A stretch of DNA of 64,000 nt from Aquila chrysaetos chrysaetos (Eukaryota; Chordata; Aves; Accipitriformes; Accipitridae). Positions 1 to 13,290 of the stretch are shown one piece after another. Made by a program: the position numbers and the translations under genes. Where the stretch lies: the NCBI RefSeq assembly GCF_900496995.4, contig NC_044022.1, positions 19,854,938-19,918,937 on the forward strand, written 5' to 3'. Below the pieces are notes generated by a model. That model ran no database searches. It was not told the DNA's origin and was given only the letters and a program-made list of their open reading frames with translations. The number at the start of each line of letters is the position of its first letter. The first letter of the stretch is position 1.

Positions 1-3000
1 AGCCCTCATCCAATCAACTTTGAATATCCAAAGTTTCCACTGGAACAGAGTTCATAAATTCATCAGGGAGAGACTTTATTTCCCATATGCCAGTATTTTC
101 TGAAATCTTGGGGATTTACACAGCCCAGTCCTGCAGCGTGCTATCCTGGGATCGTGTTGCTCATAAGGCAATGGTTGCTTCGCCCACGTGAGGAGTGCAG
201 GACTCAGCTGAAACGTGGACCACACGTGGGGAGACTGTATTTAACCTTATGGATGAATAGGAAAGTCCATCGTTCAGCTGAGCCCGACCCAACTCTTGGT
301 TTTAGAAGAGTAGAATTCCTTATTTCAGTGAGGTTACTCCACTGTAAAACTGGGGTTGCTTATCGGTGAATCAGCTCTTCCATCATGGCCATCTCATTCT
401 CCTTCATCTGAGCATTTGTAAATGCTGTTCCACAGCTTTGTTATGCACTTTATATATGATATATTGCGAAGGAAATCTATCTATGGGAAGGTAGACTGGA
501 ACCTTAAGGACAAGATCAGAAGCAGCATGCAATGGGGAAGGGACCGTGTCCAAATCTAATTCCTGGGGCAGCTCATCTGAAAACAAACCTCAACACCAGC
601 TTAACAAACTTTGTGTTGCTTTCACTATTTTAGACTGTAGCTGGTTTTGTCATTATATAAACCTTCCAGTTGGAGAAACACTGATCTTCTTCATTCTGTT
701 GTGACTTTTGTTCAAATCTTCTGTATAATTTTAAAGGGGATGGCAGCAGGCTTTCAGCTCTTCACTGGAGTTGCCTTCAGTGGGTTAAAAATTTTTTCAT
801 ACCCTCTGAAAACATGGGCATTCAGGAAGAGTATTAGCTGTAATATATCAGTCTTCCACCTAAATTTTGCATAATCATTTATGGCTTGCTTAAAAATGAC
901 CTGGTATAGATCAAAATCCCACAAAAGTTGAGAAAACATGAACTTGTCTGCCACAAAAATAGTGCAAGCTTTGTGGGCTGATTTCTTGAGTACAGCACTT
1001 GGGTATACTCCTGGTGGCTCTCTGCCACCGCTACAAAAGCTGTGCAAAAACCATCACTTGCCTCTTCAGGGAAGAGTTTTGGGGATTGAAATTCTAATTT
1101 CATTTCATTAAGTCCTGCTCGTAGTCCGGCACTTGGCTACTGGTAGAAATATGCATTTAGGAAACATTTACAGATACTTGAAAAGAATAAGAAAGGAAAT
1201 TACTTTTCATACTATTGAGAAATATTTTTTTGTATTTCTTTTTCCTCAGTCCTTGAATATTCCTTGAAAATTGCTGGGTTTTATCTTCCCTCAGAGACGT
1301 TTCTGCAGGTAAGTGTGTCGGTTTTTCGATCAAACTCATTCCTGCATTTTTGCGAGTCATGCAGGGTGCTGCTTGGAAGACCTTTGCTGGGTGGAAATAA
1401 AATGTGAAATGCAAACAAATAGCAACTAATGTCAAGCACTGCCTTGTTTGCTGCACGCTATCCTTCCACTAATCTCTGTTTGCTTGGCAAGAACCGGTTT
1501 ATTTGATCTCATGGTTCCGGACAGGCTTTGCTGGGAAGTGCTGCATCGCTTTGGGGAGGACAGGAGCTCCTCAAATCTTACCTGATGCAAACAGTGAGGA
1601 TTTAGCAAATGCTGCAAAATAGTCTTCATGTATCTCAGAATGGTCACTGAAACCAAAGGCACGGCGGTGTTTCTCAGAGGTCCGGCCGTGCGCCATCCAC
1701 AACACGGGAGAGCGTCGGAGGGCTGGGTGCCGTTCGGTGTGTGGTCCATGGTCGAACACAGCTCGGCACCAGTGCTTCAGAAAGGGGTCTTCTCTTTCGT
1801 TATTTATGCTGTGAAGTAAGGACCTCGTCCAACCCCCAGTGAAGCCATTTCCATTGCCTTTCATTGAATGATGAATAACCCCGATTAATGGACCTTAATT
1901 TTCAGAATTGCTGAGCATCAGCGACTCCCATGACTCTGGTGAGCCAGGCCCTGTCTCTTTGCCCTCCATTTGGGAATAACCAATTTTCTTGAGCCAGGAA
2001 ACCCCATGCCAAAAATCTTCATACGACATGTGGCATCTTGCTTCCGCGTAGCTGTGAGCTAAACTCTGCTTGTCCTTCCAGCTCTCCCATGGCCTGGGCT
2101 CAGCCCTCTACTCCCACTCCAGGTAGCTCTCAAAGGATGCTTCAACCATGCTGAAGAGTCTCTGACTTGGAGGTGACTTCGGGTACCTGTGACCACAGCA
2201 ATGCCATCATAACTCTTCTTATTCCTTTATGTCTCTTAAAAAAACCTGGTGCAGCTCAGCTGATGGATCTGTAACGTGATGACGCTGGCAACAAGGTGGT
2301 CTCTGCCTATGGAAGCTGCTCTGGCACCATCTCATCTGTGTCCATGCCAGGAGACAGCTGGGGCTCAGGTGCTGAAATGTGTGACCCCATGGCAGGCAAC
2401 AACAGAGCCCAATCCTCACAGGTATTTACCTAAAGGATTTTTTTTTTTTTTTTCTGGTGTGTTACAATAGTTATGAGATATTTGCAACACAGGATCATCT
2501 TTAAAAATGTTGGTCAACACTGTGTTCCAGTATTTAAATGGTTAAGCCCTGTTTCTTTCCAAGAATTTTCATTTTTTCAAAAAAAAAAAGACAGTTGTGG
2601 AATTTTTAATTGCTTTGTTTTTAATTGAAAATGCTATCAAAACTGTGACCAGTTTTGCCTATTGAAATTGTCCCTTACAAAGGTTCCAGTTTTTAATAAG
2701 CTTAACTAAACAGGCAAATACCGTTTTCTATTCCCAGTCTCACCACCCGCCCGCTGCAGCCCTGGGCTGCTCTGAGGAGGTTTCCGAGGCCTGGAGCTGG
2801 ACCAGGAATATGTTTTTGCCAGAGTGACACAAAGATCCGACAGATCCATGTCAAAAAACATGGGGTGCAGGACAGCTGATTCCCCTTGCTGAGCTGCCAT
2901 GGGGAAATCCAAATCTCAGCTGAATTCCATGATCTCCTGATACCAGCACCAATTCTATTAACTCCTTTTATTTTTTTCACCATTTATTCTCTCCCCTGCT

Positions 3001-4020
3001 GAGGTATGTCTGCAGGGAGTTTAATCCCATCAGGAGCAGGAATTGGTCCCAGGACCCCTTTCTTACAGCAAAAATAAGCTTCCCGGTGGTGCAGCACAGT
3101 CTGCAGGCTGAGATGGTCACCGGTCTGCAGGACGCGGGGACGGCAGGAGTCCCTGCTCCCGCACAGAGTGCTGCTTTGGCCCACCCTTGGCCGCCATACG
3201 TTCTGTTATGGAAAGCCCCAGACCCTAAATCAGCACAACACAAGTGTCAGCCACCCAAGTCAACCTCTGGATTTCAATGCGTTTACTCTCATGCTTAGAT
3301 TTGGGCATATCTTGCTGAACGGAAGACTTCGTTCACAGCAAGGGGGGTTCAAAACCAGTCTGTGGGGCAGAGCTACCTTTTAAATTTTCATAGGATTCAC
3401 TAAGAGTTTAAATCTTAATATCTTACTTTTCTATAAATTATCTAGATAAACACATAATAAATCATTATATATACATATATACCCAGAGTGGGAGTATACT
3501 GTGGTTACGAGCTTTGCATATAGCAAACACGTATAGACTAAAAATACTGTAAAAAAAAAAAAAAAGACTTTTTTTTTTGAAAGCTAAAGCTAACAAAAAT
3601 GTTGGATTTTTGTTTTCTTAACCAGATGTTTTCAGTCTTTTCTTAACAGAGCCACTCACAGATTGTTCCCTGAATTATTTCATGTTTAGAAATGGTGTCT
3701 TGTTAAAAGAGAGAGGGAGACGGAGGGAGAGAGTCGCACAAACTGCCATTATCATGCAAATAGCCCCAGAGGAAAAAGGACAGTGAAAATGATAGCACTG
3801 ATCTAATTATCTGCAGGCCAATATAGCTAAGTCACTGAAAGAGGCCCACAGAAAAGGCTGCCACAGAAACACAAAAAACAGCCAGAAAACAATAAGGAAC
3901 TTAGCAACAGTATAAAAACGGACTTCTTTCTGTGCACAAAGAGTAGTTTTATGAGCATTTTTCTTGCTTTCAGTTTGCAGAAAAGGTTAGAGCACATTTT
4001 AAATTCTATGCCAGGATTTC
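1..4020. other. Intergenic sequence
   Basis: No coding exon or gene recognised. Short ORFs here lack codon patterns or familiar motifs. A and T runs occur near 2438, 2579 and 3551-3578. A stretch at 3720-3930 holds an octamer ATGCAAAT (3754-3761) and a TATAAAA match (3911-3918). Confidence 0.7.
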
Positions 4021-4440
4021 CCCCCGCCCCAGCCCCTAAAGATCCTTTGGCATGCCGTCATATCGCTGCGCGCCCGGCGGTGGGAACGCGGCCGCTCCCG
4101 CTTCGCGTGTCCGAACCGCCACGCGTGTCGGGGGGCTGCTGAGTTCGTCCGAGGTGGATTTTTGGTAGAGCCCTTCTCGGGGGCTTGGATTTTGACCAAG
4201 GCGTTCAAGCTTTGCCCTTTTTGCGTGTTAACGCTCTCGTCTTCCTTCTGGTGCTCCCAGGGGGTTCCCCGCTGGAGGATGGAGGTTTGTACGCCGCACG
4301 CCCTCCCTTGGGCGACCCGCGCGAGGGTCTCGGTCCCCGCTCAGCCGCAGGAGGAGCCCGGCTATTGCCGCCTGCGCCCGGGCACCGCCGTCCCCACAGC
4401 CGTAATTCACCCCAGTAAGGACCGCAACGTGACGCTCACC
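4021..4440. other. Small CpG-rich block, intergenic
   Basis: A local cluster of CpG (CGCGCCCGGCGG, CGCGGCCGC, GCGTGTCGGGG) in otherwise CpG-poor sequence. Several ORFs of up to 120 codons overlap here in different frames, as expected for high GC, and none is recognisable. Confidence 0.55.
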
Positions 4441-4555
4441 GGATTGCCAAACACAGACGCTGACAAACAATCAAAAAAGACCCAAAAGCCACCGATCGTG
4501 GCTCTCGAAGAGGACCCCACGTGAGCATCGCACCCACAGGTCCTCTTCTGTGGAC

Positions 4556-4661
4556 GTGGCGCTTAGGGACACGGTTTAGTGGTGGACTTGGTAGTGTCAG
4601 GTTAATGGCTGGGCTCGATGATCTTAAGCATCTTTTCCAACCTAAATGATTCTGTGATTCT
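4556..4661 (+). mobile_element. CR1 3' tail fragment, intergenic
   Basis: About 105 bases on the plus strand matching the end of the 59,880 copy: GCTTAGGGACACGGTTTAGT, GTGGACTTGGTAGTGTCAGG and TTTTCCAACCTAAATGATTC. It directly follows a CpG-rich stretch. Confidence 0.88.
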
Positions 4662-7600
4662 TGTTGGTGGAGAGAAACGGGCAGCTCCAGAGTAACTTTC
4701 CTGCCCTATTTTAGTGATCCTGCCTTGCGATTGCCTGTTTTCCCACTGACCTTGAAGGGAGCCCCCATGATCAACATAATCAAACTAATCCCACCCAGAC
4801 CTTAAAAACTCAGGGCACCTGCCAACTCGGCCCAACGTCCTTTGGAGCAATAGGTGTCAAACCAGTGCAGGACAGTTGCCCAAAATGTCCTGAAAATCCT
4901 TTTTAGCCACTCAGAGGTGATCACACTCCTTTTTGAGGGTGAAAACTCCCAGCCAGTAACTGTTTCTATTCATTGCAGGTTTAAACTGGATTGGGACCAA
5001 AGCTGGAAAGAGAAAAAAAAAAGCAGAGCATCTCTCTCGCGAAATCCTCCAAGACATCTAATCCCTCCTACTCCCATTTTGAAGCTTAACAAGCTTAATA
5101 AGATCTCAAAATATCCATAATTAGCCTCATGTCAAGAATGTACAAACGCTACAACAAATAGTTGCCAGATGTCATAAGCCTTGTCCATATGGCTGGATGC
5201 TTTAGGAAAACGAAGGTGAGGAAGGGCAATATCTTCTCTGGAGTAGGGCTTTGAATTATTTCTTTTGGGCCTATGGAAGGGGCTTTTGAGAAAGATATGA
5301 ATAGGAGTATGGAGAACTCATTCAACTTGAGTGGGGAGAGTCATCAATATAGGCGAAATTCAGTCTTCTGGTGGCAACACAAGGAGGAAGAAGAGAAACC
5401 ACTGGGAAACCCTGAGGGATGAGGAGATTCAGGCTACATCCTCCGACACAGACAGGGTGGGCACTTTTGCCAATGACTCGAGCCAGTTCTGAGCCTGGCA
5501 CCCGTCACAAACAGCCAGACATGCAAAATATGGCAATACAAACATTGTGTACTCAATTTTGCCCAGAGGCAGTTTATTTTGACCTGCTTGGAGGAAGTCT
5601 GGTGATTTTTTTGCAAGGGACCGTCTTTAAGCCATTCCCTCTGTAGTCTGGGGCCTTCAGTTCTCATCTTCAGGTGCGGACCGCTAGGTCTGGACCGCTG
5701 CAGAGTGTACACGTGGTCTAGATGCACTGTTTGAAGGTGGATTTTCCTTAGAAGCACGATATGGGTTCATGGAATGGTATGGGCTTCATGGAGGAAGAGT
5801 CAGAAGGAGAAAGAGGGCAGAAGGACTCAAAGAAAGTACAAACAACAGACTTTTGGAAGAAATGAGCAGATCCACTTGAAGAATTCGGTTCTTCAGAAAG
5901 ATAAGTTAACTCTCAAGTGCTTAAAAACTCTTTGTGGATAGAAGATTCCTGTATCTAGCCAGCAAGTGCTCCTTGCCCTCCTGCCCAGTCTGTGTCCCAG
6001 GAGGATAAACTGGGGATTTATAATGCACATGACTTGAGTGGAGATCTATGGAGACACAGGTCAGCCAAGGGAATTGGTCTGGGCAGCGGAGCCTTGTTAG
6101 ATTAGAAATCTGCTAACGAGCCACAGGCAGACCTGTGTGCATCTGCCCTGGTCCTTCCTTCTTCCTCTGTCTCAGCCCCAGCTCCCACCACCGTCTGGAG
6201 CCAGCATCATGTGCAGCCCCATGGTGAACAGCCTGAGGAGCTGCCTAAAGTTAAACCTCTTCTTTTTTGATCTTGCCAGGTTCATCTGAACCCTGATCAA
6301 TTCCCCAGTGCCCTTCACTGCATCGCCAAATGCTTGTGCCACCTTTTCCTACCTTACAGACCTCTTGAAAACACAGATTAGAAAAGAGCAGAGAAAGAAA
6401 GAGCAGAAGTCAAGTTGGCATGAAGAGGGTGGCAGGCAGCTATTTCTCCAGCGTGGCCATCCAACTGCACAAAGTCTTTCTATATTTGAAGATGCAACCT
6501 ACAACAGCAAAAGAAATAAATCAGGTGAAGGAAACTACCACAAATACTAAGACCGAGAAATAACAGGCACTCAGCCCCTCCATCCAGCTCTTTGGAGCAC
6601 TCATTGCCTCTTATTTTGACTTTATAAAGTGTCCACAAAACTCATTGATTTCCTAGGAGAGGAGCTTTGTTAGCATTTTATACTGGGGGAGGGTGGGGAC
6701 CTGTCATTTCTGTGAATAGTCAGTTAAGGTCAGAAAACAGATTTTGGTAGCAAAATTGGCTGTTTCAGATAAATTTTAGTCATGGTGATTATCTGCCAGG
6801 GAACACAAACAGGCTACAAAGCGATAAGAGGAGCTGCTGGCACCAGAGATCCTGTTTAAATTTTTTCTATGTACGTGGAATTTAATTTATGCAGGCTTTG
6901 CAAACAACATCAGATAGCTCTGTCAGATGGTCCGGCACCAGATAAGCCGCCGCCAAACTTGTACCTAATGGAACTCACCTCCTCATTTGCTGGACTGGAG
7001 AGAGACGGAGGGGGTTTGAGCCTTCTTCCTCACAACTCTTGGTGCATTTTTAAGGTCTTCCATGTAGCGGCAAGTCTCTCCCCATTTTATCTCTTTTGTG
7101 ACAGTATCTACCTAATACACATTCTTTCCTCCCTGTTTGTTTTTACTTGCTGATTCCCAGGCCACTCTGTTGGAAAAAATGACATCATCAGAGAAATATC
7201 TGACATTTCAGCTGATCTAAATTCAAAATACACTGAGTATTGAATAGCACGGCACAGCACACAAAGACCACTGACAGTCACAGGCCATAGGAGATTCCTC
7301 AGGGAGGAACTAGATCAAGCACTATTTAACAAGGACCATGAAAACTAGACTTGTCAATATCTAAAACACACCCTTATCATTTCAGTATGTAATAGGTTTA
7401 ATTCCTTTCTGTGTTTCCCAACTGCAAAATATACACCAGTAGTCTGCTGTGATGGAGGCGTGGAGGTGAGCCTCACAGTCTGATGCCCACAGCCCATGAT
7501 TTGCACCATGACGTGAAGGGCTATGTAGAAAGGTCCAGCGATAACCCAACGGGGTAACGCTTCATTAGGGCTCCTCTGGATTATGGGGAGAAGGAGCTGA

Positions 7601-9340
7601 GACCAGAGGTGACTTTGTGAGGATGCCCTGGGCCAGGCACCATCAGCATGACATTAAGGGCTGCCAGTCTAAGCACACCAGCTCTTCCCATCACCAAGCC
7701 AAAATATGACCTTTTTTAAAGTGCCTGGGATACACAGGTCCCTTTCTGAGCACATAGAGGATGTGTCTGTGCTGGTAGCCCAGGGAGCTGGTTTCCAGCC
7801 ACTTAGACTAATAGTCTGATTTCTGGCTTGCCCTCATCCTTGCCCCGGTTGATTCTGCTGGCCCTGGTCCATAGTTACTGGCCAAGGAGGGGTTGCTTAT
7901 GCTCCTACGACATTAGTCAAAGTTGGGTACTTGGGGCCACAGGGGCTGCCTGGGTGGTATGTATTTCGGCTTATCCAGGACCAGAAGACGCCGTCTGGGT
8001 CATGAAGCCCAGACAGCTACGCAGCCAGATGTCCCCAAGCCATGAATTGGAAGAGGATGGGGACAGACTGGGGGGAGTGTCGCTCTGTGCTCATCCCATT
8101 CTCATAGCTCTTCCCAAGGGTCTCCTCTAGCGTCTGTCAGGGAGAGGACATCAAGCTGCTGTAGCAGACATATAGTTCAGGATCTACAGACCGTCCATTC
8201 CACTTGCCACTATGCACCCTGGGCCATAGGAAATAAATACCAGCAAAAGACCAAATCAGGAACTGTAAGGTGCCTCAGGAAAAGAGGAAGGGAGACCTGC
8301 AATGTCGGTGTCTAGGTTTCTACAATAGCAGGGAATTTATGGAGTAAAATCTCAGATGATGCTATGAAGTGCCCCGAGCTTCACTCTACAGCAGAAGGAA
8401 AATAAAATGCTAATTTAAGAACACAGTGCAGAAAGAGTTGACTTGCACCCCTCACGCTGATGTCCAATAATTCAGGATCCGTTGGGACAGAGAGCAGAAG
8501 TGTTCCTGCAGCTTCATGCCACAGGCACCTGCATGGGATGCAAAGCCCTGGGTTCAGGTATCTGCTCCTGGTGCTGCTTTGCTATTTAACATGAAAGACC
8601 AAACTGCTGCCCTCTCTCACTTCCATCCTCCCCATCTCCTCCTCCATCAGCAATGACTGATGGATGTCCTTGCATCCCCAGGATGTTCCCTGATGTCCCG
8701 TTCAGTTGTGACAGCAACCCACTGCCTTGAGGATGAGCCCCAAAGACAAGGATGTTTTATCCATTGGGGTTTTAGCTGGAGATCAGGTGTAAATCCCTGC
8801 CCAGAGGGATGTTTCTTGCTGGGTTAAACCTTGAGGCTCACCCCTAAAGGTGCCTAATCCCTACCAGTTTCTAGTGTGACTCAGGGAATATTGCCTAAAT
8901 TCAGAGATGAGCTGTGATGGTAACTATCCAGAGCTCCAAGACTTAAAGGAGAATATGTCATACTTGGTCAGGTACAACCCCTTCCAATTAAAGCAAATCA
9001 GAAAGAAGAAATAAATTTTTAAAAAATTAATGTCCCCAAATACTTTAGAAATTTTCTAATTTTATCCAGATTTTCCAGTTTTCCTTCTTCCATCCACCAC
9101 ACACATTACTATACTTTTGCTTTTGAAAAAGAGCGAGAAAAAGAGAGAAGAATGGAGAAGTAGGAAATAGTAAAATAAATAATTTTCTAGCTATCTTGTC
9201 AGGAAAACAGCCTCCCCAGCTTAAAAAAAAAATTCAACATCTTTTATTTTGAGAATACTTGGTGAAACCAATCTCAATTAGAAATCTCATCCAGCTCTCG
9301 ATAACAAGTTGCCCAAGGAGCAGCGCCTTATTCCTGCGTC
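4662..9340. other. Intergenic sequence
   Basis: No gene, RNA or recent repeat recognised. There are some homeodomain- and GATA-like words around 6860-6960, but nothing that can be called from sequence alone. Confidence 0.65.
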
Positions 9341-9660
9341 CATCACCACGGCAGTCGCACGGGCACATCATTCACGCTGCTTTTCCTCCTCCCTGACGTG
9401 CGGCTCCACGTAACATCGCTGCAAACGTAACGGAGAGCAGCTCGTGATCTCCCACTGCTGCCTCCCTCCGCCGGCCACCGCTTTCTCTGGCACCGGTCCG
9501 GCTGCGTGCTCTGTGCATGTGTGTGCGTGTGCCCATGCGTGCGCACGTATAAATCCCCGTGCTAAGCAAGGGGCTGCTGTAGTTTGACTTTCTCTCAAGA
9601 AAAGATGTGCACGCCTCGTAACTTGCTGCTGTCGCTGTCCTCTTTCTTTTCAATGCAAAA
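9341..9660 (+). promoter_or_regulatory. CpG-rich patch with a TATA-like element
   Basis: A CpG-enriched patch (9350-9550) ending in GCACGTATAAATCCCC, with TATAAAT at 9548-9554. It could be a promoter for an unannotated transcript reading to the right. No ORF supports it, so this is speculative. Confidence 0.2.
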
Positions 9661-10358
9661 ACTTGCCCAAAAGCAGTTGTGTAAAGGTGTGATCAGCTAA
9701 TTACCTGTAACTGGAATAACCTGGAAGGAGAAAGGTTGGAGGACTGGTAATGTGGGATCCTTCCCCACCTTGAGAACACAGCCTACTTTGGGGGCCCGAA
9801 GCTACCAGCACATTTTCAGAAACCAATCGTTTCCCAACCAGGTTACCCAAAGGTAAGAGCACGGTGGTCACTGCGCTAAAATCCTGTTCTTCGCTCTGGA
9901 TTTGAGCCTACCGTGACCATAACGGGAGCAGAGAGACCCTGCGATGGCACCGAGCCGTAGGTCCCAGCCCCGGAGCAGCCCCATGGATGCATCAGCAAAC
10001 CCCCCAGGACATCACTTATGTCACCCTCCCAAGCTCTCGGGGATGTTTCTCCAGGAGCCGCTTATTGACTTGTCTCAACCCAAAACAACAACATCAGTCA
10101 TCATTCCTCTTCCCGGCTTGGTCCCCCCTCCCCGGAGTAAGGAAAAGCGTCGAATAATCCTCCTCCGTTCGGTGTGTGGTCTGGTTTTCCGTGTCGTCAT
10201 GCAGACAGTACAGAGACAGGGGGTCAGGCGGGTCATCAGAATGCTAATAAGAAATCTGATTGATGAGCCGGTGCCCCAGGGATGAATGGGATACTTAATT
10301 AATGACTTCTGCTCTGTTTAAGAAAAAGTTTCCCTTAACTCCCATCCCTCTTTTTCTT

Positions 10359-10394
10359 AAAAAAAAAAAAAAAAAAAGAAAAAAGAAAAAAAAA
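10359..10394. repeat. A-rich low-complexity tract
   Basis: A19 followed by short A runs interrupted by single G. Similar A runs of 15-18 occur at 3551-3565, 10989-11004 and 12430-12446, and a T run of 16 at 2438-2453. Confidence 0.9.
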
Positions 10395-12274
10395 CCTCTA
10401 TAATCCCAAGTTTTCCAAACAACATAAAGGGAACTTCAAAGACAGACATGGTCAGTTTTTATGTGTTGGGTTGGTTCAGTGATTCTTTCCTTTCTTTGTT
10501 TACAAGGGCAGCCAGGCTTGATTCCAAGGCTGAAAAATAAAAGGCCACATTGTTCATCCAGATTCTGGATTTTTACAAGAAATTTCCTCCTCCCCAGTAG
10601 GACAATTAACTGCTTCATTTCTGGGTCCGCGAGTACCAAACCGCGCTGCCGGCCCTGTGAAACTCGGCAGCGGCCGGTTCCTGCCAAAACACGGCTCTGC
10701 TTCGGAAACAAGACGTACTATGGAGACGCTATTGTCCCATTAAAAGCTAACCAGCGAGCCAGGACTTGGGGGTTTTTGCAGGAAAATAAAAGCCCGTCAG
10801 GGAAAGTACCTGGTAGGCACTTAGCTTAGGAACATCAGACTGTGTATTCAGGGCGATTCGAATGGGATTTCAAACCAGCAATTAGCAATGGGAAAACAGC
10901 AACAGTTTCAAATGATCTCTTCCGGATTGATTTGGAAGGTTATTTCATGCTAAATGAATAGCAGCAGGAAAGAAGATGAAAAGGGGGGAAAAAAAAAAAA
11001 AAAAGGAAACCCACACAAATGAATTTTTTAACTCTGAGGTCTTTTTTTAGGAACCAGCTCAGCTGCGGCATTCAGGGCAGAACAAGCTGCTCAGTGTCAG
11101 CGCCGGGCAGATGGGAGATGGCAGCGAAGCGATGCAGGTGACGGATTGGGCCCCACGTGTCTCCCACCCCAATTCGGTCACTCCCAGCAGACAGCTCCGG
11201 CCACCTTGTGAGCCCAAACACGGCGACACGCAGCCAGGTCCGCGGGCTCGGCAGATCCGCGGGACCTCGAGCCCCTTTTGGTGGACCCAAGCGGGGAAGC
11301 AAGCGGCATCCTTCAGCCCCACGTGGGCTTCACCAGCCCTTCGCTTGGGTTTAAGGGCATCCTAAATGCTAAGCCCACTGCAAGAACGTTTTGGTAAGTG
11401 GGAGCTGCTCGTGCACTTGAAGTGTGTATTTAAGTGCTTGGTTGACCTGAAACCCATGGGAGGAAGAGATGGATCCTCACCAAGCCGGTGGCTGGCCCCA
11501 GCAGCGATGCTCATTTCAGGCTCGCAGGACCTGCAGGCTGCCTTTTGCTGGTTTGCTGGAGCTGAATTTTGATGCTGATGTCTCGTTTTCAACTTCTACT
11601 TGCAGTAATCCTGTGTGCAGTTGACATAACCTGCAGATCTGTTCAGCTGTAGCTTTAAATGCAACTAAAAATAATTTCTTTTTAAAAAGTCAAGAGACCC
11701 TGAGGGCACAGGGAGTCTGCATCAGTCTGAACTTTGGGCATGTAAGAAAATGTGCAAACTCCAGAAGAATAAATAGCAGGCATGGCTTTAACCTGGCAGC
11801 CTAGTCTACTGGTTATTTGTACTTTTTAAAAAATAGGGCATGAATTTTCTGAGTAGACACCTGCTTTGGCCTAAGGGTTTAGACCACCAGTTACTCTTAA
11901 CCAGCCTTGCTGGTTAAAATCCCACTTGTTCAAATCCCACTCATGGGGGATTTAGGAGTCTCTCATTTAGATATTTTATTACCTAAAAAGCACTGACCTA
12001 TTTAAAGTGATGGGAAAGTTCAGAGTCACCTTATGCTCTCCGATCTCGACTCCCTGCAGCCATGATGTCCTACTCAATTTTGTCCAAGAGATGAACGCAG
12101 TGAGAGGCAGCAAAGCAGGAACATAAAGTGCCCAAATGTTATCATCTGGGACCGGTGTGGCCCACCCGGCCATTATTTTAGGGAATTTAAGTGAGTCCTG
12201 GTTTATTTTTAGCCCTTCAGCTCTTTCTGCTCAAGGGGTTAATAAACAAACAGGCTTTAAACAAGTTGGGCAAC

Positions 12275-12302
12275 AGGAGGAGGAGGAGGAGGAGGAGGAG
12301 GG
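12275..12302. repeat. (GGA)n trinucleotide repeat
   Basis: About nine GGA units. This purine-only tract explains the Glu- or Arg-rich reading frames seen there, which are not taken as genes. Confidence 0.96.
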
Positions 12303-13121
12303 CAGAGGTGTGGGAATGGAGCAGGTCTCTGACCCTCTTGGGGACCTTCTTTCGGACACACCGGCTAAAGGAAAAGGAGGAAAAGAATCAAGTGAGAAAA
12401 GACCCGCCAAGCAATGCTGGGCAGCCAGGAAAAAAAAAAAAAAAAAACAAACCAACGTTTACCGCCTGGAGCTGATTTGCATTTGTATTGGGCACTTGGG
12501 GAATACGGATAAAACACTCTTTATTTTTCAAGGGAATTCAGGGAATATCAGCAGCAACATCCGTGCATAAGCACAAAAGGGAAAATAGAAGTATTTTGGT
12601 GATCCTGCTCTTAGGCAGCAACAGCGATAACATCAGAATAACGCATCTCTCAGCCCTTTTTTCCTGGGTCTCATCAAGAAAAGCAGCACAGGCACAAAAT
12701 TACAGTCACTTCTGGCAGTGGCGCGTGTGGGAGAAGTCAAGGAGGGAGGTTAGATGGGGGTGAATGTCACTAGTAATTTATTGCTAAACTGTGAACAAGA
12801 GGAAGGGCCTGGAGTCTAAAACTAACATCAGAGCCCTCCGTAGCTCCCGTCATCGTTGCCCGCAGTGCTCTGTGGCCCTCCTGTCTGCCTGCTGGGCACC
12901 GGCAGCGTAAAAGCAAAGCAAAACCGAAAACTGGAAAAGAGCACGGGCCAAACATTGAAAAAGTCCACAGAAAGAGGACTCATTTGTGGCCAGTGAAACA
13001 AGTTGTATGGCTGAGCTGCTTCTTAAACCTCAGGCTGTGGCTGCTCACCGTGGGTGTAGGACACGCTTGTCGATCCTAGATCCTCCCGGTTCCCAGCCAG
13101 AGATCCCATCTGCATGTGTTT

Positions 13122-13290
13122 CCATGGGTAGAATGGTTTGGGTTGGAAAGGACCTTTAAAGATCATCTGGCTCCAACCCCCCCTGCCATAGACAGGGCCA
13201 TCTTTCTCTAGACCAGGTTGCTCAAAGCCCCATCCAACCTGGCCCTGAACACTTCCAGGGATGGGGCATCCCTCCAGTTACAGGACTGTC
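13122..13290 (-). mobile_element. CR1 3' end fragment, intergenic
   Basis: Minus-strand CR1 tail of a different subfamily: GAATGGTTTGGGTTGGAAAG, AGACCAGGTTGCTCAAAGCC and CCATCCAACCTGGCCCTGAA. The right edge is unclear because similarity fades after about 13,280. Confidence 0.85.

Larger units (their letters stand above)
9661..13121. other. Intergenic sequence
   Basis: No recognisable gene. Contains A-rich tracts (10359, 10989, 12430) and a GGA repeat (12275). ORFs around 9944, 10461 and 12136 show no known domain. The stretch 10225-10320 has closely spaced homeodomain-like words. Confidence 0.65.

Noticed and set aside
4162-4524. 120-codon ORF in the 4 kb CpG patch
   Set aside because: Overlapping ORFs of similar length exist in other frames, no domain is visible, and it ends just before a CR1 fragment.
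12136-12570. 144-codon ORF with a Glu run
   Set aside because: The run is the GGA repeat and the Lys run is a poly(A) tract. Low complexity explains the ORF.
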